A stretch of 64,000 nucleotides of DNA from Lunatibacter salilacus (GCF_009797935.1 NZ_VOLC01000009.1:124001-188000); one strand, 5' to 3'. Counted from the stretch's first letter, positions 1 to 9,784 are shown. Program-made: numbers and translations. The notes: generated by a model not told the origin, from the letters alone.

Positions 1-1
1 T

Positions 2-2113
2 AACGGAAAAACGATCGTTAAGGAATGGTTAGGGCAGCTCTTGGAACAACACTACCGAGTAGTAAAAAGCCCAAAAAGTTACAACAGTCAAATTGGTGTA
101 CCGCTTTCCATCTTTACCATGGCCGTTGACCATCAGGTAGCTGTACTGGAAGCGGGCATTTCTCAACCCGGTGAGATGAGAAATCTCGAAGAAATGATTC
201 GGCCAACTATCGGATTATTCACGAATCTCGGGACAGCACATGACGGGAATTTTTCCGGAAAAGACGAAAAACTTAAGGAAAAAGCACTGCTATTTTCCGG
301 TTGCCAATATATCATTTACCGGAAGGATCAATTAGCGGTAGCTGCATATTTTCAATCCACTTTCATGCCAGAAAGGCTTATCAGCTGGTCTGAAACAGAG
401 GGAGCGGATTATACACTTGCTGTAAGAAAAGAACCCAACAAGACCAAAATAATCTTATTGCGACCGGATTTAAGTTTATTTACATTTAACTGCAGTTTTT
501 CGGACGAAGCTTCGCTCGAAAACCTAAGGCACGTAATCGTCGCCTGCCTCACTCTAGGCCTCAGCCCCACACAGATTCAAGATGCCATCCCACTTCTCAG
601 GTCAGTAGACATGCGCCTTACCGTGAAAGCCGGTCTCCGTCAGTGCACATTGATTGACGACACCTACAACAATGATCTGGGAGGACTGGTAGTAGCGTTG
701 GAGTTTATGCAGGTGCAGAGGCAAAAACGACGGCGAAAGGTGATATTATCCGACCTTCCACAACTAGGCTCCTCAAAAAATAGCTACCACAAAGTAAAAA
801 CCCTCCTGGATCACTTCAAAATTGATGAAATATATGGCATAGGAATGGAGATCGGTAGGCACCTTACAAGTTTGGAGGTAAGGGGTAAATGGTTTGCAAA
901 TACAGATGAGTTTTTAAGGACAGCCGATCTCACAACTTTCGACAACGACCTTATTTTAATCAAAGGAGGAAGAACATTTGCTTTTGAGAAGATTGTCCAA
1001 GCACTGGAAGAGCGGATCCACGGTACAGTTTTGGCAATTAACCTCAACGCACTGACACACAACTATTTCTTTTATCGGAAAAGAATACCTAAAGGAACCA
1101 AAGTGATGGTCATGGTAAAAGCGGCTGCATATGGCGGCGGTGCGACTGAGATAGCCAATCATTTACAAAAGCTAAAAGCTGACTATTTATCGGTCGCCTA
1201 TCCGGATGAAGGAGTTGAACTTCGCAACAGCGGGATTACGCTGCCCATTATGGTATTAAATGCCGGAATTGAAAATTTTAGCCAGATGCAGGCTTTTCAG
1301 TTAGAGCCGGTAATTTATAGTACAGAAATTTTAACGGCCATAGGCACTTTCAGCCAATTGGAAGGAAAAATAACTGCTGTTCATTTAGATTTGGATACCG
1401 GTATGCGCCGACTGGGCTTTGAAAAAAAGGACCTTGGACAAGTAAGGGAACTATTAGCCAGATACCCGCTAATTCGAATTAAAAGCGTCTTTACTCACCT
1501 TGCTGGCTCTGACGAATCCCAGCATGACGATTTTAGCCTTAAGCAGCTTTCTCTGTTTGATGAAATGAATGGAATATTGCAATCCTTTTTAGAATATATC
1601 CCCTTGAAACACGCCTTGAATACGGCGGGTATCCTTCGCTTTCCCGAATATGCTATGGACATGGTGCGGCTAGGTATTGGCATCTATGGAATTGCAGTTG
1701 ATGAAGGGTCTAAAGGCCAATTGCAGCAGGTGGGCACCTTGAAAACGACCATATCACAGGTCAAAACACTCAACGCGGGAGAAACAGTTGGCTATGGTAG
1801 AATGGGGACTAGGGATAGAACGACAAGAATAGCTACGATTGCCATCGGTTATGCGGATGGGTTTGACAGGAGGTTTAGCAATGGTAAGGGATTTGGACTC
1901 GTTCATGGAAAAAAGGTACCGGTCATAGGAAACGTATGTATGGATATGACCATGTTGGACATAGGCGATATACCTGCAAAAGCGGGTGATGAGGTTACAA
2001 TATTTGGAGAAGGAATTGACTTGAAAGAACTGGCGAAAGAAATTGGGACTATTCCATATGAATTATTGACTCATATCAGCAATCGTGTGAAGCGGGTATA
2101 CTTCCTCGATTAG
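2..2113 (+). CDS. murF-alr: MurF-alanine racemase fusion (5' end outside window)
   Basis: Bifunctional cytoplasmic enzyme of peptidoglycan synthesis: a Mur ligase that adds D-Ala-D-Ala to UDP-MurNAc-tripeptide, fused to a PLP-dependent alanine racemase that supplies D-Ala. The frame is open from base 2, where it reads NGKTIVKEW, the end of the Mur ligase P-loop; the start codon and roughly the first 110 residues are therefore off the left edge. The ligase C-terminal domain contains DDTYNND near base 660. The racemase begins near base 1025 and shows the PLP lysine in VMVKAAAYG (near base 1117) and the catalytic tyrosine in AIGYADGF (near base 1850). This fusion is typical of Bacteroidota. It ends at TAG 2111-2113 and no overlapping downstream gene follows. 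Family assignment is secure. Confidence 0.95.
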   Translation, partial: NGKTIVKEWLGQLLEQHYRVVKSPKSYNSQIGVPLSIFTMAVDHQVAVLEAGISQPGEMRNLEEMIRPTIGLFTNLGTAHDGNFSGKDEKLKEKALLFSGCQYIIYRKDQLAVAAYFQSTFMPERLISWSETEGADYTLAVRKEPNKTKIILLRPDLSLFTFNCSFSDEASLENLRHVIVACLTLGLSPTQIQDAIPLLRSVDMRLTVKAGLRQCTLIDDTYNNDLGGLVVALEFMQVQRQKRRRKVILSDLPQLGSSKNSYHKVKTLLDHFKIDEIYGIGMEIGRHLTSLEVRGKWFANTDEFLRTADLTTFDNDLILIKGGRTFAFEKIVQALEERIHGTVLAINLNALTHNYFFYRKRIPKGTKVMVMVKAAAYGGGATEIANHLQKLKADYLSVAYPDEGVELRNSGITLPIMVLNAGIENFSQMQAFQLEPVIYSTEILTAIGTFSQLEGKITAVHLDLDTGMRRLGFEKKDLGQVRELLARYPLIRIKSVFTHLAGSDESQHDDFSLKQLSLFDEMNGILQSFLEYIPLKHALNTAGILRFPEYAMDMVRLGIGIYGIAVDEGSKGQLQQVGTLKTTISQVKTLNAGETVGYGRMGTRDRTTRIATIAIGYADGFDRRFSNGKGFGLVHGKKVPVIGNVCMDMTMLDIGDIPAKAGDEVTIFGEGIDLKELAKEIGTIPYELLTHISNRVKRVYFLD

Positions 2114-2274
2114 CCTAGAAGCTCCTTCACTTTCAGACAATAAACTGTTTTGTAAGTGTTAAGATTGGCGAATATTTTGTTTATTTGCCTGAAATTAGGG
2201 CATTGGAAAAACTGGGTAGTTATTTCAGTCTTTTTCCTTTAACGCAAAAAATGGTGGTTGTTAAATCAATTGTT

Positions 2275-2928
2275 ATGTCAAAGTTTTCGCTACGTCAGGC
2301 ATTTTTTTTAATATGTTTGTGGGTAGTTTGTACCTCCTGTGAACACTCGCTATTGGAGGAAGTATTGGTCTATCAAAATGATTTTTCGGCCATGGATGTG
2401 ACCAATATAGACAATGCGCAGCTCGACGAGTTCCAGGGAAGGCCGGTATTGGGGCCATATAATTTAGCCGAAGTTTCAATTAACGTTCCTAACTTACCAT
2501 CCCACAATACGGTACGGGTCAGTGTTGACATCTTGGTTCATGACAGTTGGGATGGCAATTCGGACGATGTGGGAGGTCCTGATTTTTGGTATATGCAACT
2601 AGACGGATCTGAAGTAATCCGGACTACTTTTTCCAATAGCCCCTGCAATACCCTTTACTGTTTATACCAATCCTATCCCGAAAATTATCCCAGGTTTTTG
2701 GAGCCCAAAACTGCAGCAGAAACCACACAACTCCCAGGTAGATGTCAATATGCTGATTTACCTGGTTGGACTACCTTGTATCGGGTTACCAAGCTAATTT
2801 CCCATTCTAGGGGACAATTAAACATCTTATTAGGAGATGAACTAAAGCAGACGAATACTCCAAATCCATTATGCGATGAAAGTTGGTCAATTGCCAACAT
2901 CGAAGTCAGTACTTTGATTATAAAATAA
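2275..2928 (+). CDS. Putative lipoprotein of unknown function
   Basis: Unrecognised protein of 217 residues. I place the start at ATG 2275, because the product then begins MSKFSLRQAFF followed by a hydrophobic stretch ending VVCTSC, a plausible lipobox with the lipid-bearing cysteine near residue 21. A longer reading from TTG 2185 would bury this signal. The mature part has several cysteines (SPCNTLYC, GRCQY, PLCDES) and predicted beta-rich sequence, suggesting an exported, disulfide-bonded or surface domain. It lies 19 bp upstream of the Wzi-like gene on the same strand and could be co-transcribed with it. Function cannot be assigned; what is seen is a lipoprotein-type leader and a compact extracytoplasmic domain. 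Confidence 0.7.
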   Translation: MSKFSLRQAFFLICLWVVCTSCEHSLLEEVLVYQNDFSAMDVTNIDNAQLDEFQGRPVLGPYNLAEVSINVPNLPSHNTVRVSVDILVHDSWDGNSDDVGGPDFWYMQLDGSEVIRTTFSNSPCNTLYCLYQSYPENYPRFLEPKTAAETTQLPGRCQYADLPGWTTLYRVTKLISHSRGQLNILLGDELKQTNTPNPLCDESWSIANIEVSTLIIK

Positions 2929-2947
2929 CGCCTATAAATAAAAAAAC

Positions 2948-4645
2948 ATGAATCGAGCAATTAAGCTGTTGGTGTTGTCATCCCTTGTGGCGATTAATTT
3001 TTTCCATGCCATCGGACAAAGTCTCTCTCTAAATCAACGGGAAATGGAGGACTATCTCCGTCGGGAACAGCTGTTGGGTAAGACCGATTCAACGATAAGT
3101 TTTATGATTAGGCCATTGTATCCCCAACAGTCGCTTAAGAAAGACAATGGTATAGACCTAGACGGAACATTCACGGATGAGGATTTGTCTAAAATCAAAT
3201 TTAGGTTTTTAGAGAACAAAGGCAGATTTCAGATTCTTCCCGTCATGTGGCGTACCCAATATAATTCCAATTATGCCTTCGGCTTGAATGACGGATCCAT
3301 GATTCCAAACCGTGGCTTACAGCATTTAATAAGTATGGGATTTTATGGTGAGTACGGCCCTTTTTCAATCCAACTTCAACCGGAGTTTATCCATGCGGCG
3401 AACAGGGATTTTCAGGGTTTTCCAACTGAACACTATGGCATCACATGGATGCGTTATTATGAATGGCTGAACACAAGCGATATACCGGAGCGTTTTGGAA
3501 CATCTCCCTATACCCGCATATTGCCCGGCCAGTCAAGTATTCGATTCAACCATAGGGAACTATCGATAGGAATCTCCACCGAAAATCTCTGGTGGGGTCC
3601 AGCCAGGAGATCATCCCTGCTGATGAGTAACCATGCGCCCGGCTTTCTACATGCAACAATAAATACACGGGAACCCATTAATACGCCAATTGGAAAATTC
3701 GAAACGCAGCTTATAGCGGGAAGGCTGGAAGATTCGGGTATTGCCCCTCCCCAAACTGATATTTCATACGCCCAGACGCCTCTCTATGTGGCCAAACAGG
3801 AAAGCCAGAATTGGAGATACATATCCGGCTTTGTACTCAGTTATCAGCCAACATGGGTTCCGGGTCTATTTCTCGGATTTAGCAGCGTCTCCCAAATGTA
3901 CAATTCGGATATGTCTAAATTCGGTGATTATCTTCCACTTTTCAACAGCCAAAAAGGTCCGGAATCCATCAGCCGACCAGATGTAGACAAAAGGAACCAA
4001 CTTAGTGCGGGTTACTTTAGGTGGATATCACCCAAGGGAAGGTTTGAGTTTTATGGAGAATATGGCTCAAACGGGAATAGCCGCTCACTTCATGATTTTC
4101 TAATCAATCCTGATCTGAATAGGGCATTTTCCTTTGGGCTAACCCACCTTATTCCACTGAAAAAAACGGATGCCTTTATGCAGGTCGGTTTGGAAATTAC
4201 TCAAACCGGTCAGACTATCAGAGAGAATATTTTAGCAAAAAACAGTTGGTATACCCACCCCCACGTGAGGCACGGATACACACACCAGGGACAAGTATTA
4301 GGATTTGGCTATGGCCCTGGAAGTAATGTCATTTCGGCGGAATTGGCTTGGGTTAGAAATTTTAACAAAATTGGGTTTCAACTAGAATATATTAATAACA
4401 ACAATGACTTTTATTATTTTGCGTTTGAAGAGTCTAAGGACTGGAGAACTAAATACGTAGACATTATACCAGGCTTTATTACAGAATGGAGGGTGAGTAA
4501 CTTACTATTATCCGCAACCGCGCAATTCCAGCGGACCTTAAATTACAAATGGTATCTTCGACAGACGGGAGATCAGTACTTTGTGCCTGGCTTGGACAAA
4601 AATAATACCATAGGCCGCCTTTCGGCAACCTATATATTTAAATGA
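2948..4645 (+). CDS. Capsule assembly Wzi-family outer-membrane protein
   Basis: Predicted outer-membrane beta-barrel of 565 residues with a cleavable signal peptide (hydrophobic core LLVLSSLVAINFF, likely cleavage after AIGQ). The segment ENLWWGPARRSSLLMSNHAPGF, quoted here only in part (NLWWGPARR), and the repeated aromatic-rich beta strands match the Wzi capsule-assembly family, whose E. coli member anchors capsular polysaccharide at the cell surface. The product ends in TYIFK, with an aromatic residue near the C terminus as in many barrels. In Bacteroidota such proteins sit near polysaccharide loci, but no capsule genes are visible here, so a role in capsule attachment is inference from the family. 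Confidence 0.85.
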   Translation: MNRAIKLLVLSSLVAINFFHAIGQSLSLNQREMEDYLRREQLLGKTDSTISFMIRPLYPQQSLKKDNGIDLDGTFTDEDLSKIKFRFLENKGRFQILPVMWRTQYNSNYAFGLNDGSMIPNRGLQHLISMGFYGEYGPFSIQLQPEFIHAANRDFQGFPTEHYGITWMRYYEWLNTSDIPERFGTSPYTRILPGQSSIRFNHRELSIGISTENLWWGPARRSSLLMSNHAPGFLHATINTREPINTPIGKFETQLIAGRLEDSGIAPPQTDISYAQTPLYVAKQESQNWRYISGFVLSYQPTWVPGLFLGFSSVSQMYNSDMSKFGDYLPLFNSQKGPESISRPDVDKRNQLSAGYFRWISPKGRFEFYGEYGSNGNSRSLHDFLINPDLNRAFSFGLTHLIPLKKTDAFMQVGLEITQTGQTIRENILAKNSWYTHPHVRHGYTHQGQVLGFGYGPGSNVISAELAWVRNFNKIGFQLEYINNNNDFYYFAFEESKDWRTKYVDIIPGFITEWRVSNLLLSATAQFQRTLNYKWYLRQTGDQYFVPGLDKNNTIGRLSATYIFK

Positions 4646-4646
4646 C

Positions 4647-5549
4647 TTAGAGAATATCACGTTCGATCTGAAGTAGTACTTGAAGGATAAGTTCGGTCGC
4701 CTTGGTGTAGAAATCCGGGTCAATACGATCAACCGAGTCGGTAGGCTTGTGATAATCCTCGTGGTCATCCACGCCAAAATATATAAAAGGTATGCTTTTA
4801 GCATGGAAAGGACCATGGTCTGAGGCATTCGACCAATCTTTTTCACCGGTTCCACCATCATTACCTAGGTATAGATCTATGGAAGAGTTTTCTTTGATGG
4901 GTAACAGATATTTTTTTAACTGGGGGTAATGACGACTGCCGACCGCATAGAGGCGGTTAGTTTCGCTGCGACTGATCATGTCCATGTTTACCACTACTTT
5001 GACCAGATCTAGTGGAAAAGGAAAATCCGCCAGCAGTGCTTTGGATCCGAGCAAGCCAAGTTCCTCTGCATCTAATGCAGCAAACAAGTAAGAGTGCTTA
5101 GGTCGATGTTGACTAAAATGAGCAGCAAAAGCCAGCAATGCGGCAGTACCGGAAGCATTGTCATCGGCTCCCAAAAAGATATCCTTTCCCTTTGTACCCA
5201 GGTGATCATAATGTGCCATCACTAGAATAAGAGTATCCGTTTCGCTGCCAGGAATAAACCCAATAATGTTTGCCGGATTTTGTTGGTCTTGGGTACGCCT
5301 TCCCCCTTTCATGGTGAAATATTGAATAAAATCTTGAAACTGACTGGTTAATTCCAAGTCGTGAAATCGCTCCGCGATATAAGATTGCGCCAATCTGTTT
5401 CCTTCACTCAGTGTAGCTCTGCCTTCCAACTTTGGTGAAGACAGGTAGGTAATATCTTTGATTAGCTGCTCCTTATCGAGTACTTGTCCAATTAAAAATC
5501 CCGGGGCTAATAAAAAAAGAAATAAAATGGCTTTTCTCACCGTTTTCAT
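4647..5549 (-). CDS. M28-family zinc aminopeptidase, secreted
   Basis: A 300-residue exported metallopeptidase of the M28 family (co-catalytic two-zinc aminopeptidases). The signal peptide ends near GFLIGQ. Zinc ligands and catalytic residues are in order: His113 in AHYDHLG, Asp129/130 in GADDNASG, the paired glutamates 162/163 in DAEELG, Asp190 in VNMDM and the C-terminal histidine in DHEDYHKPTD. It probably removes N-terminal residues from peptides in the periplasm or outside the cell. It converges with the Wzi-family gene, with one base between the stop codons, and diverges from the gene at 5625 with only 75 bp between starts. Confidence 0.92.
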   Translation of the reverse strand: MKTVRKAILFLFLLAPGFLIGQVLDKEQLIKDITYLSSPKLEGRATLSEGNRLAQSYIAERFHDLELTSQFQDFIQYFTMKGGRRTQDQQNPANIIGFIPGSETDTLILVMAHYDHLGTKGKDIFLGADDNASGTAALLAFAAHFSQHRPKHSYLFAALDAEELGLLGSKALLADFPFPLDLVKVVVNMDMISRSETNRLYAVGSRHYPQLKKYLLPIKENSSIDLYLGNDGGTGEKDWSNASDHGPFHAKSIPFIYFGVDDHEDYHKPTDSVDRIDPDFYTKATELILQVLLQIERDIL

Positions 5550-5624
5550 ATGGGTAGATTATCGATATCGTTGTGTATATTCGTGAAAATACGAAACTTT
5601 AGCAACTGGATTTAGAATTTGTAC

Positions 5625-6611
5625 ATGAAATATCTTTCGACAGCTGTTTTTATTTGGCTCTTTCCTTCATATGTTTTTGGGCAGGATAGTCCTGCGGAGG
5701 TATTTTTAAACGGTAAATCGGTAGTTTTGGTTTCAGCCTCCCCGTCGGCGTCACCTGCGTATTCCTGGGAAAATATCGGAGAGGAAATCCACCTTTCCTT
5801 GGTTGAATCAGGAGCTGACCCCATTGCCTACTACGAGTTGGAGGATGTGGTCCTTTCGGAAGCCACACAGGCGACGTTCGCCGACAGCTTTACTAAAAGG
5901 ATTGTTCAAAGTATAGTGGTGGTTACCCGTAAGCAGGACGGTAGCTTTCACCTTCAGGTTTTTCCGTTCAGCGGTGACAAAAATATCCTTCGTATGGGTC
6001 AAAGTCTATCCACAACCGCTTCCACCATGGAAGAATTCAAGGATAATGTAGCTTCATTAGGTAGAAATCAGCCAACGGGAAATTATTTGGTATTGGAAGT
6101 TCCTGAGTTTCCCCAATCTCCTACTGGAACAGAGAGTAGCAATACCTCTTATCTCAAGCAGGCCCCGCTTAATCTCGACGTTTTCAAGTTAGGTGTGGTT
6201 CTAACTGGGGCTTCCGGAGAATCGGGATTCCTCACTACTTTTCGGCATGATCTATTTGGGAAATCCCCTGAACAACGTGAAGCGGAGCAAAATGCGGAAA
6301 AACAAGGGCTGGAAGAGGTCTTCAGAGAAGTATACACCCATCAAGTTGAATTCCTGACCGAGACACTCAGCAATCAGGAGTTAATACAAAGCAGGATCCA
6401 ATTTATACTCATGCGCATCGAAGGAAGGGAAGGTGACATTATGCAAAGTATGGGAGTAAATATTCCCCCAGATACAGATGTTAATCGGATAGTGGTCAAA
6501 TATTACATCAAATTTTTGGTGCGAAATGAACTTTATATAGGATCAGAGTGGGATGCCTCCCCGAATTGGAAAGAAGCCTTGACTGCTTTTTTGAAGCAGA
6601 TTGTTAGGTGA
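5625..6611 (+). CDS. Secreted protein of unknown function
   Basis: A 328-residue protein I do not recognise. ATG 5625 gives a good signal peptide, MKYLSTAVFIWLF ending YVFGQ; a TTG two codons upstream adds nothing. The mature protein is mixed alpha/beta. It starts with a segment predicted to be beta strands (AEVFLNGKSVVLVSAS), passes through a possible linker near TGTESSNTS and ends in a helix-rich third with acidic and basic stretches (SPEQREAEQNAEKQG). No catalytic motif is evident. It is followed by the 6618-6641 hairpin and stands alone between divergent and convergent neighbours. Confidence 0.75.
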   Translation: MKYLSTAVFIWLFPSYVFGQDSPAEVFLNGKSVVLVSASPSASPAYSWENIGEEIHLSLVESGADPIAYYELEDVVLSEATQATFADSFTKRIVQSIVVVTRKQDGSFHLQVFPFSGDKNILRMGQSLSTTASTMEEFKDNVASLGRNQPTGNYLVLEVPEFPQSPTGTESSNTSYLKQAPLNLDVFKLGVVLTGASGESGFLTTFRHDLFGKSPEQREAEQNAEKQGLEEVFREVYTHQVEFLTETLSNQELIQSRIQFILMRIEGREGDIMQSMGVNIPPDTDVNRIVVKYYIKFLVRNELYIGSEWDASPNWKEALTAFLKQIVR

Positions 6612-6641
6612 AAAAAAGGGCCTGACTGGAAAGACAGGCCC
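6612..6641 (-). terminator. Intrinsic terminator, strongest on the minus strand
   Basis: GGGCCTG at 6618-6624 pairs perfectly with CAGGCCC at 6635-6641 around a 10-nt loop. Seven A residues at 6611-6617 precede it, so on the minus strand the hairpin is followed by seven U. That orientation would stop transcription from the YjjX/YebC side, although the yjjX stop lies 263 bp away; on the plus strand it could also act as a weaker terminator for the gene ending at 6611. The rest of the interval to 6903 shows no gene or clear signal. Confidence 0.6.
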
Positions 6642-6903
6642 CGCACGGTAGTCGGTGATGGTTAATGTATGGGTGATAAACAACCTTTCTACCTTTCTCG
6701 TGTTTTGATCAAAAGCAACTTAATTTTATTGATAACGAACGTATGGCAGGTTTCGTGTCAATAAATCAATCTAACCGACAGAATGAATTATCAGTTTATA
6801 TAGCTCAATATAACTGTCAGTAAAAAGATTGTTAAACCACTTGCAATTTAGTATCAACTATTTATGAAACCAAATAGGTATTTTCTATTTTTAATAAACC
6901 CCA

Positions 6904-7473
6904 TCAATAAAATTCTTCATTCATATATGGAAGGAGTGAAAGTATCACAGCTTGATAATAATATTCTTTCCTTGGAAGCAAACCTTTAGTAAGTAAACCT
7001 ACTGCACCTCCTGCTTGTTTGGAATTTTCTTTGTTAAATATTTTGTCTGTAGCGTCGCCCAGTTCTTTGCCTTTTCGTAAATGTTCGGATATTGCATCCG
7101 GCAAGAAAAAAGTACTTGTCTTGGCCTTGCCTATGATTTGGGAACCGTTCAAAACCACGACCCAGGCAAAGGCTACCATTTGCTCCCCTACTTCGTCCAC
7201 ACCACCTTCTATGCCTACCCAGAAGTCAGCTTCTGGAAAGGCATTCTTGGAAGCATAGGCGCGGTTGTATGCACCGGTATAAGTTTCTACGTCCCCGACA
7301 GGCTGTGCACTGACCTGCGCATCTACCTCTAATCCCTGCACAATAAACTGACCTTCGAAAACAGCTTGAAAGGCGTCCTCAGCACTTTGGATTTTGACCG
7401 GATTCTTACTTCCTACGATTACTAATTTCTGTCTGGTCTGTTGGTGTAAATTTTTTCTCTTTGGAAATGCCAT
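6904..7473 (-). CDS. yjjX: Inosine/xanthosine triphosphatase (YjjX family)
   Basis: A 189-residue house-cleaning nucleotidase that hydrolyses non-canonical ITP/XTP to the monophosphate and protects nucleic acids from deaminated purines. Family signatures visible are VGSKNPVKIQSAEDAF at the nucleotide-binding loop, the SAQPVGDVET segment, GIEGGVDE and KELGDATDKIF; these match YjjX rather than the related RdgB/Ham1 family. The start ATG is at 7471-7473; an N-terminal basic extension (MAFPKRKNLHQQ) precedes the fold. It is 31 bp downstream of yebC on the same strand and probably co-transcribed with it. Confidence 0.9.
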   Translation of the reverse strand: MAFPKRKNLHQQTRQKLVIVGSKNPVKIQSAEDAFQAVFEGQFIVQGLEVDAQVSAQPVGDVETYTGAYNRAYASKNAFPEADFWVGIEGGVDEVGEQMVAFAWVVVLNGSQIIGKAKTSTFFLPDAISEHLRKGKELGDATDKIFNKENSKQAGGAVGLLTKGLLPRKEYYYQAVILSLLPYMNEEFY

Positions 7474-7504
7474 TGGTGGTGATAGCTAATAGAAATGCCC
7501 TGAA

Positions 7505-8212
7505 TTAGGCCATATTATGGTATATTTGATTAACGTCGTCATCTTCTTCGATTCGGTCTATCATTTTCATTACTTCATCTTCCTGCTCGGGAGTCAGCTC
7601 TGTAAGGGACATGGGAAACCGCTGGAAATCAGCACTGATGAGGTCAATATGACGATCCTCAAGTGCCTTTTGCATGTTCCCGAAATCTTCAAAAGCGGTG
7701 TAAATAAAAATCTCCCCCTCATTTTCGTCTATATCCTGCAATCCATAGTCGATAAGTTCTAGTTCCAACTCCTCCATATCAAATTCCGCAGCCGCAAAAC
7801 GGAATACCGCCTTATGGTCAAACATAAAACTCACGGAACCGGAGGTGCTAAGAGATCCGCCTGCTTTAGTGAAATAGTGACGTATATTGGCCACAGTTCT
7901 ATTGATATTGTCAGTGGCCGTCTCGATGATCACCGCAATTCCATGAGGCCCGTAACCTTCGTACACAACTTCTTCGTAATCTTTTTCATCTTTGTTACTT
8001 GCCCGGGTTATCGCTGCTTCTATCCTGTCTTTAGGCATGGAAGCACCCTTGGCGTTTTGGATGATTGTTCTCAGCTTGGCGTTGGTATCCGGATCGGGAC
8101 CACCGGACTTGACCGCGATTACGATTTCTTTGCCCAGGCGGGTGAATACCTTGGACATTTTATTCCAGCGTTTGAATTTTCTCTCTTTTCTAAATTCGAA
8201 AGCTCTTCCCAT
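7505..8212 (-). CDS. yebC: YebC/PmpR-family protein
   Basis: A 235-residue member of the YebC/TACO1 family. These are known as DNA-binding transcriptional regulators in some bacteria and as translation factors that relieve ribosome stalling at polyproline in others. The diagnostic N terminus MGRAFEFRKERKFKRW, the segment LGKEIVIAVKSGGPDP and the AKGASMPKDRIEAAI stretch are all present, as is the acidic C terminus (IDRIEEDDD). The length is normal for the family. A 9-bp inverted repeat at 8213-8239 abuts the start codon. Confidence 0.93.
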   Translation of the reverse strand: MGRAFEFRKERKFKRWNKMSKVFTRLGKEIVIAVKSGGPDPDTNAKLRTIIQNAKGASMPKDRIEAAITRASNKDEKDYEEVVYEGYGPHGIAVIIETATDNINRTVANIRHYFTKAGGSLSTSGSVSFMFDHKAVFRFAAAEFDMEELELELIDYGLQDIDENEGEIFIYTAFEDFGNMQKALEDRHIDLISADFQRFPMSLTELTPEQEDEVMKMIDRIEEDDDVNQIYHNMA

Positions 8213-8239
8213 ATTTTACCGATATTAACGCGGTAAAAT
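8213..8239. promoter_or_regulatory. Inverted repeat abutting the yebC start codon
   Basis: ATTTTACCG at 8213-8221 and CGGTAAAAT at 8231-8239 are perfect inverted copies separated by nine bases. The repeat begins one base upstream of the yebC ATG, so in the mRNA it would form a hairpin ending at the start codon, and as DNA it could be an operator. Function is inference. Confidence 0.4.
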
Positions 8240-8386
8240 TAATAAAACTTTTGAATAAGCAGCCCTCAAAATAGTTTCCATATCTTATTTCCCTTATTTA
8301 TCGGCGAAATGTGAAGAAATTAAATAGAAATATGGCTAAAGCCCGGATATTAACGTAAGCTATCTTATTACTCAATACCATACTGT

Positions 8387-9715
8387 ATGGATTTTTACAC
8401 ACAATCTCCCATTCCGAACATTCCCAAACCCCAAGGCAAACGCATAGTAATCATCGGTGCTGGATTTGCGGGACTAAAGTTGGCCAGAAAACTGAGGGAT
8501 TCCTCCTTTCAGGTAATCCTTCTTGACAAAAACAATTACCATCAGTTTCAGCCACTTTTTTACCAGGTAGCCACTTCGGGACTTGAACCCAGTGCGATTT
8601 CGTTCCCATTGCGGAAAGTCTTTCACAAATCGAAAAACATCATTTTCCGGATGGCGGTGGCTGAACGAATCGACGAAGAAGCATCCAGAATTTACACCCA
8701 TGTTGGATATCTGGATTACGATTTTCTTGTCTTAGCCATGGGAGCGGATACCAACTATTTCGGGTTAGACAATATTGAAAGATATAGCAGTCCAATGAAA
8801 TCTGTTTCCGAAGCATTGTATATCCGCAACAAAATTATCTCCAACTATGAAACCGCAATAAATATAGCAGAAGAGTCCCGCCGAAAAACCATGATGAACG
8901 TGGTAATCGTGGGTGGAGGACCAACCGGCGTAGAGCTTGCGGGAGCCGTAGCTGAACTACGAAATAATGTCTTTCCAAAAGATTATCCCGAGCTAAACTT
9001 CAACAACATGAAAGTGGTGCTGATAGAGGCAGGACCGAGCCTACTCTCCAGTATGTCTGACCCAGCCAGGTCCAAGGCGAAAGCTTATTTGCAAAAATTG
9101 GGTGTAGAAGTAATGGTGAACACTCAAGTCCTGGACTATGACGGGCAACAGGTTACACTCAAAGACTTTCCACCCATAGCTACCCATACATTACTTTGGG
9201 CAGCGGGTATTAAGGCAAATCGAATCCATGGTATGCAGGAAGATCAAATGCTCCCCAATGGACGGTTGCTTGTAAATGAATATAACTTACTGAAGGGATC
9301 TGAAAATATCTATGCACTCGGGGATCTATGTATATCTACTTCGGAAGAGTATCCCCGTGGACATCCACAAGTAGCCCAAGTGGCGCTACAACAGGCTGAA
9401 AACCTAGCCAACAATCTTTTAGGGTTGGATAAGGCAAAGGCTTGGAAAACCTTTCATTACCGGGACTTGGGATCTATGGCAACTGTAGGAAGAAAACTGG
9501 CGGTAGTGGATTTGCCATTTATTCGCTTTCAAGGTGTTCTTGCGTGGATGACGTGGCTCTTTGTTCACCTGATGGCCATATTGGGTGTAAAAAACAAACT
9601 TTTTATTTTCATGGACTGGGCCTGGAATTATTTGGCATTTGATCCAAGCCTGCGTCTCCTTATCCGTCCTAGACAACGCAAAGATTTTATAAAAAAAGAG
9701 GTGGTAGAAAAATAA
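8387..9715 (+). CDS. ndh: Type II NADH dehydrogenase (NDH-2)
   Basis: A 442-residue FAD-dependent, non-proton-pumping NADH:quinone oxidoreductase attached to the cytoplasmic membrane face. The FAD-binding Rossmann motif is near the N terminus (RIVIIGAGFAGLKLARKL), the NAD-binding motif is VVIVGGGPTGVELAGAVAE, and the second FAD contact is NIYALGDLC. The quinone-site region VAQVALQQAENLANNL is present. The C terminus carries hydrophobic or amphipathic helices (WLFVHLMAILGV, FIFMDWAWNYLAF) that anchor the family to the membrane. It is a single gene, divergent from yebC; the 174-bp gap between them contains no exact TAnnTTTG element. Confidence 0.92.
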   Translation: MDFYTQSPIPNIPKPQGKRIVIIGAGFAGLKLARKLRDSSFQVILLDKNNYHQFQPLFYQVATSGLEPSAISFPLRKVFHKSKNIIFRMAVAERIDEEASRIYTHVGYLDYDFLVLAMGADTNYFGLDNIERYSSPMKSVSEALYIRNKIISNYETAINIAEESRRKTMMNVVIVGGGPTGVELAGAVAELRNNVFPKDYPELNFNNMKVVLIEAGPSLLSSMSDPARSKAKAYLQKLGVEVMVNTQVLDYDGQQVTLKDFPPIATHTLLWAAGIKANRIHGMQEDQMLPNGRLLVNEYNLLKGSENIYALGDLCISTSEEYPRGHPQVAQVALQQAENLANNLLGLDKAKAWKTFHYRDLGSMATVGRKLAVVDLPFIRFQGVLAWMTWLFVHLMAILGVKNKLFIFMDWAWNYLAFDPSLRLLIRPRQRKDFIKKEVVEK

Positions 9716-9784
9716 GTGAAACACCTCCCTCTGGGAATAAACCAATGATGCATTGTAATCTGGATTGCGATCGTTGGGATAAAG

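Noticed and set aside
2185-2274. Longer lipoprotein start at TTG 2185
   Set aside because: The added residues would precede the lipoprotein leader; ATG 2275 fits better.
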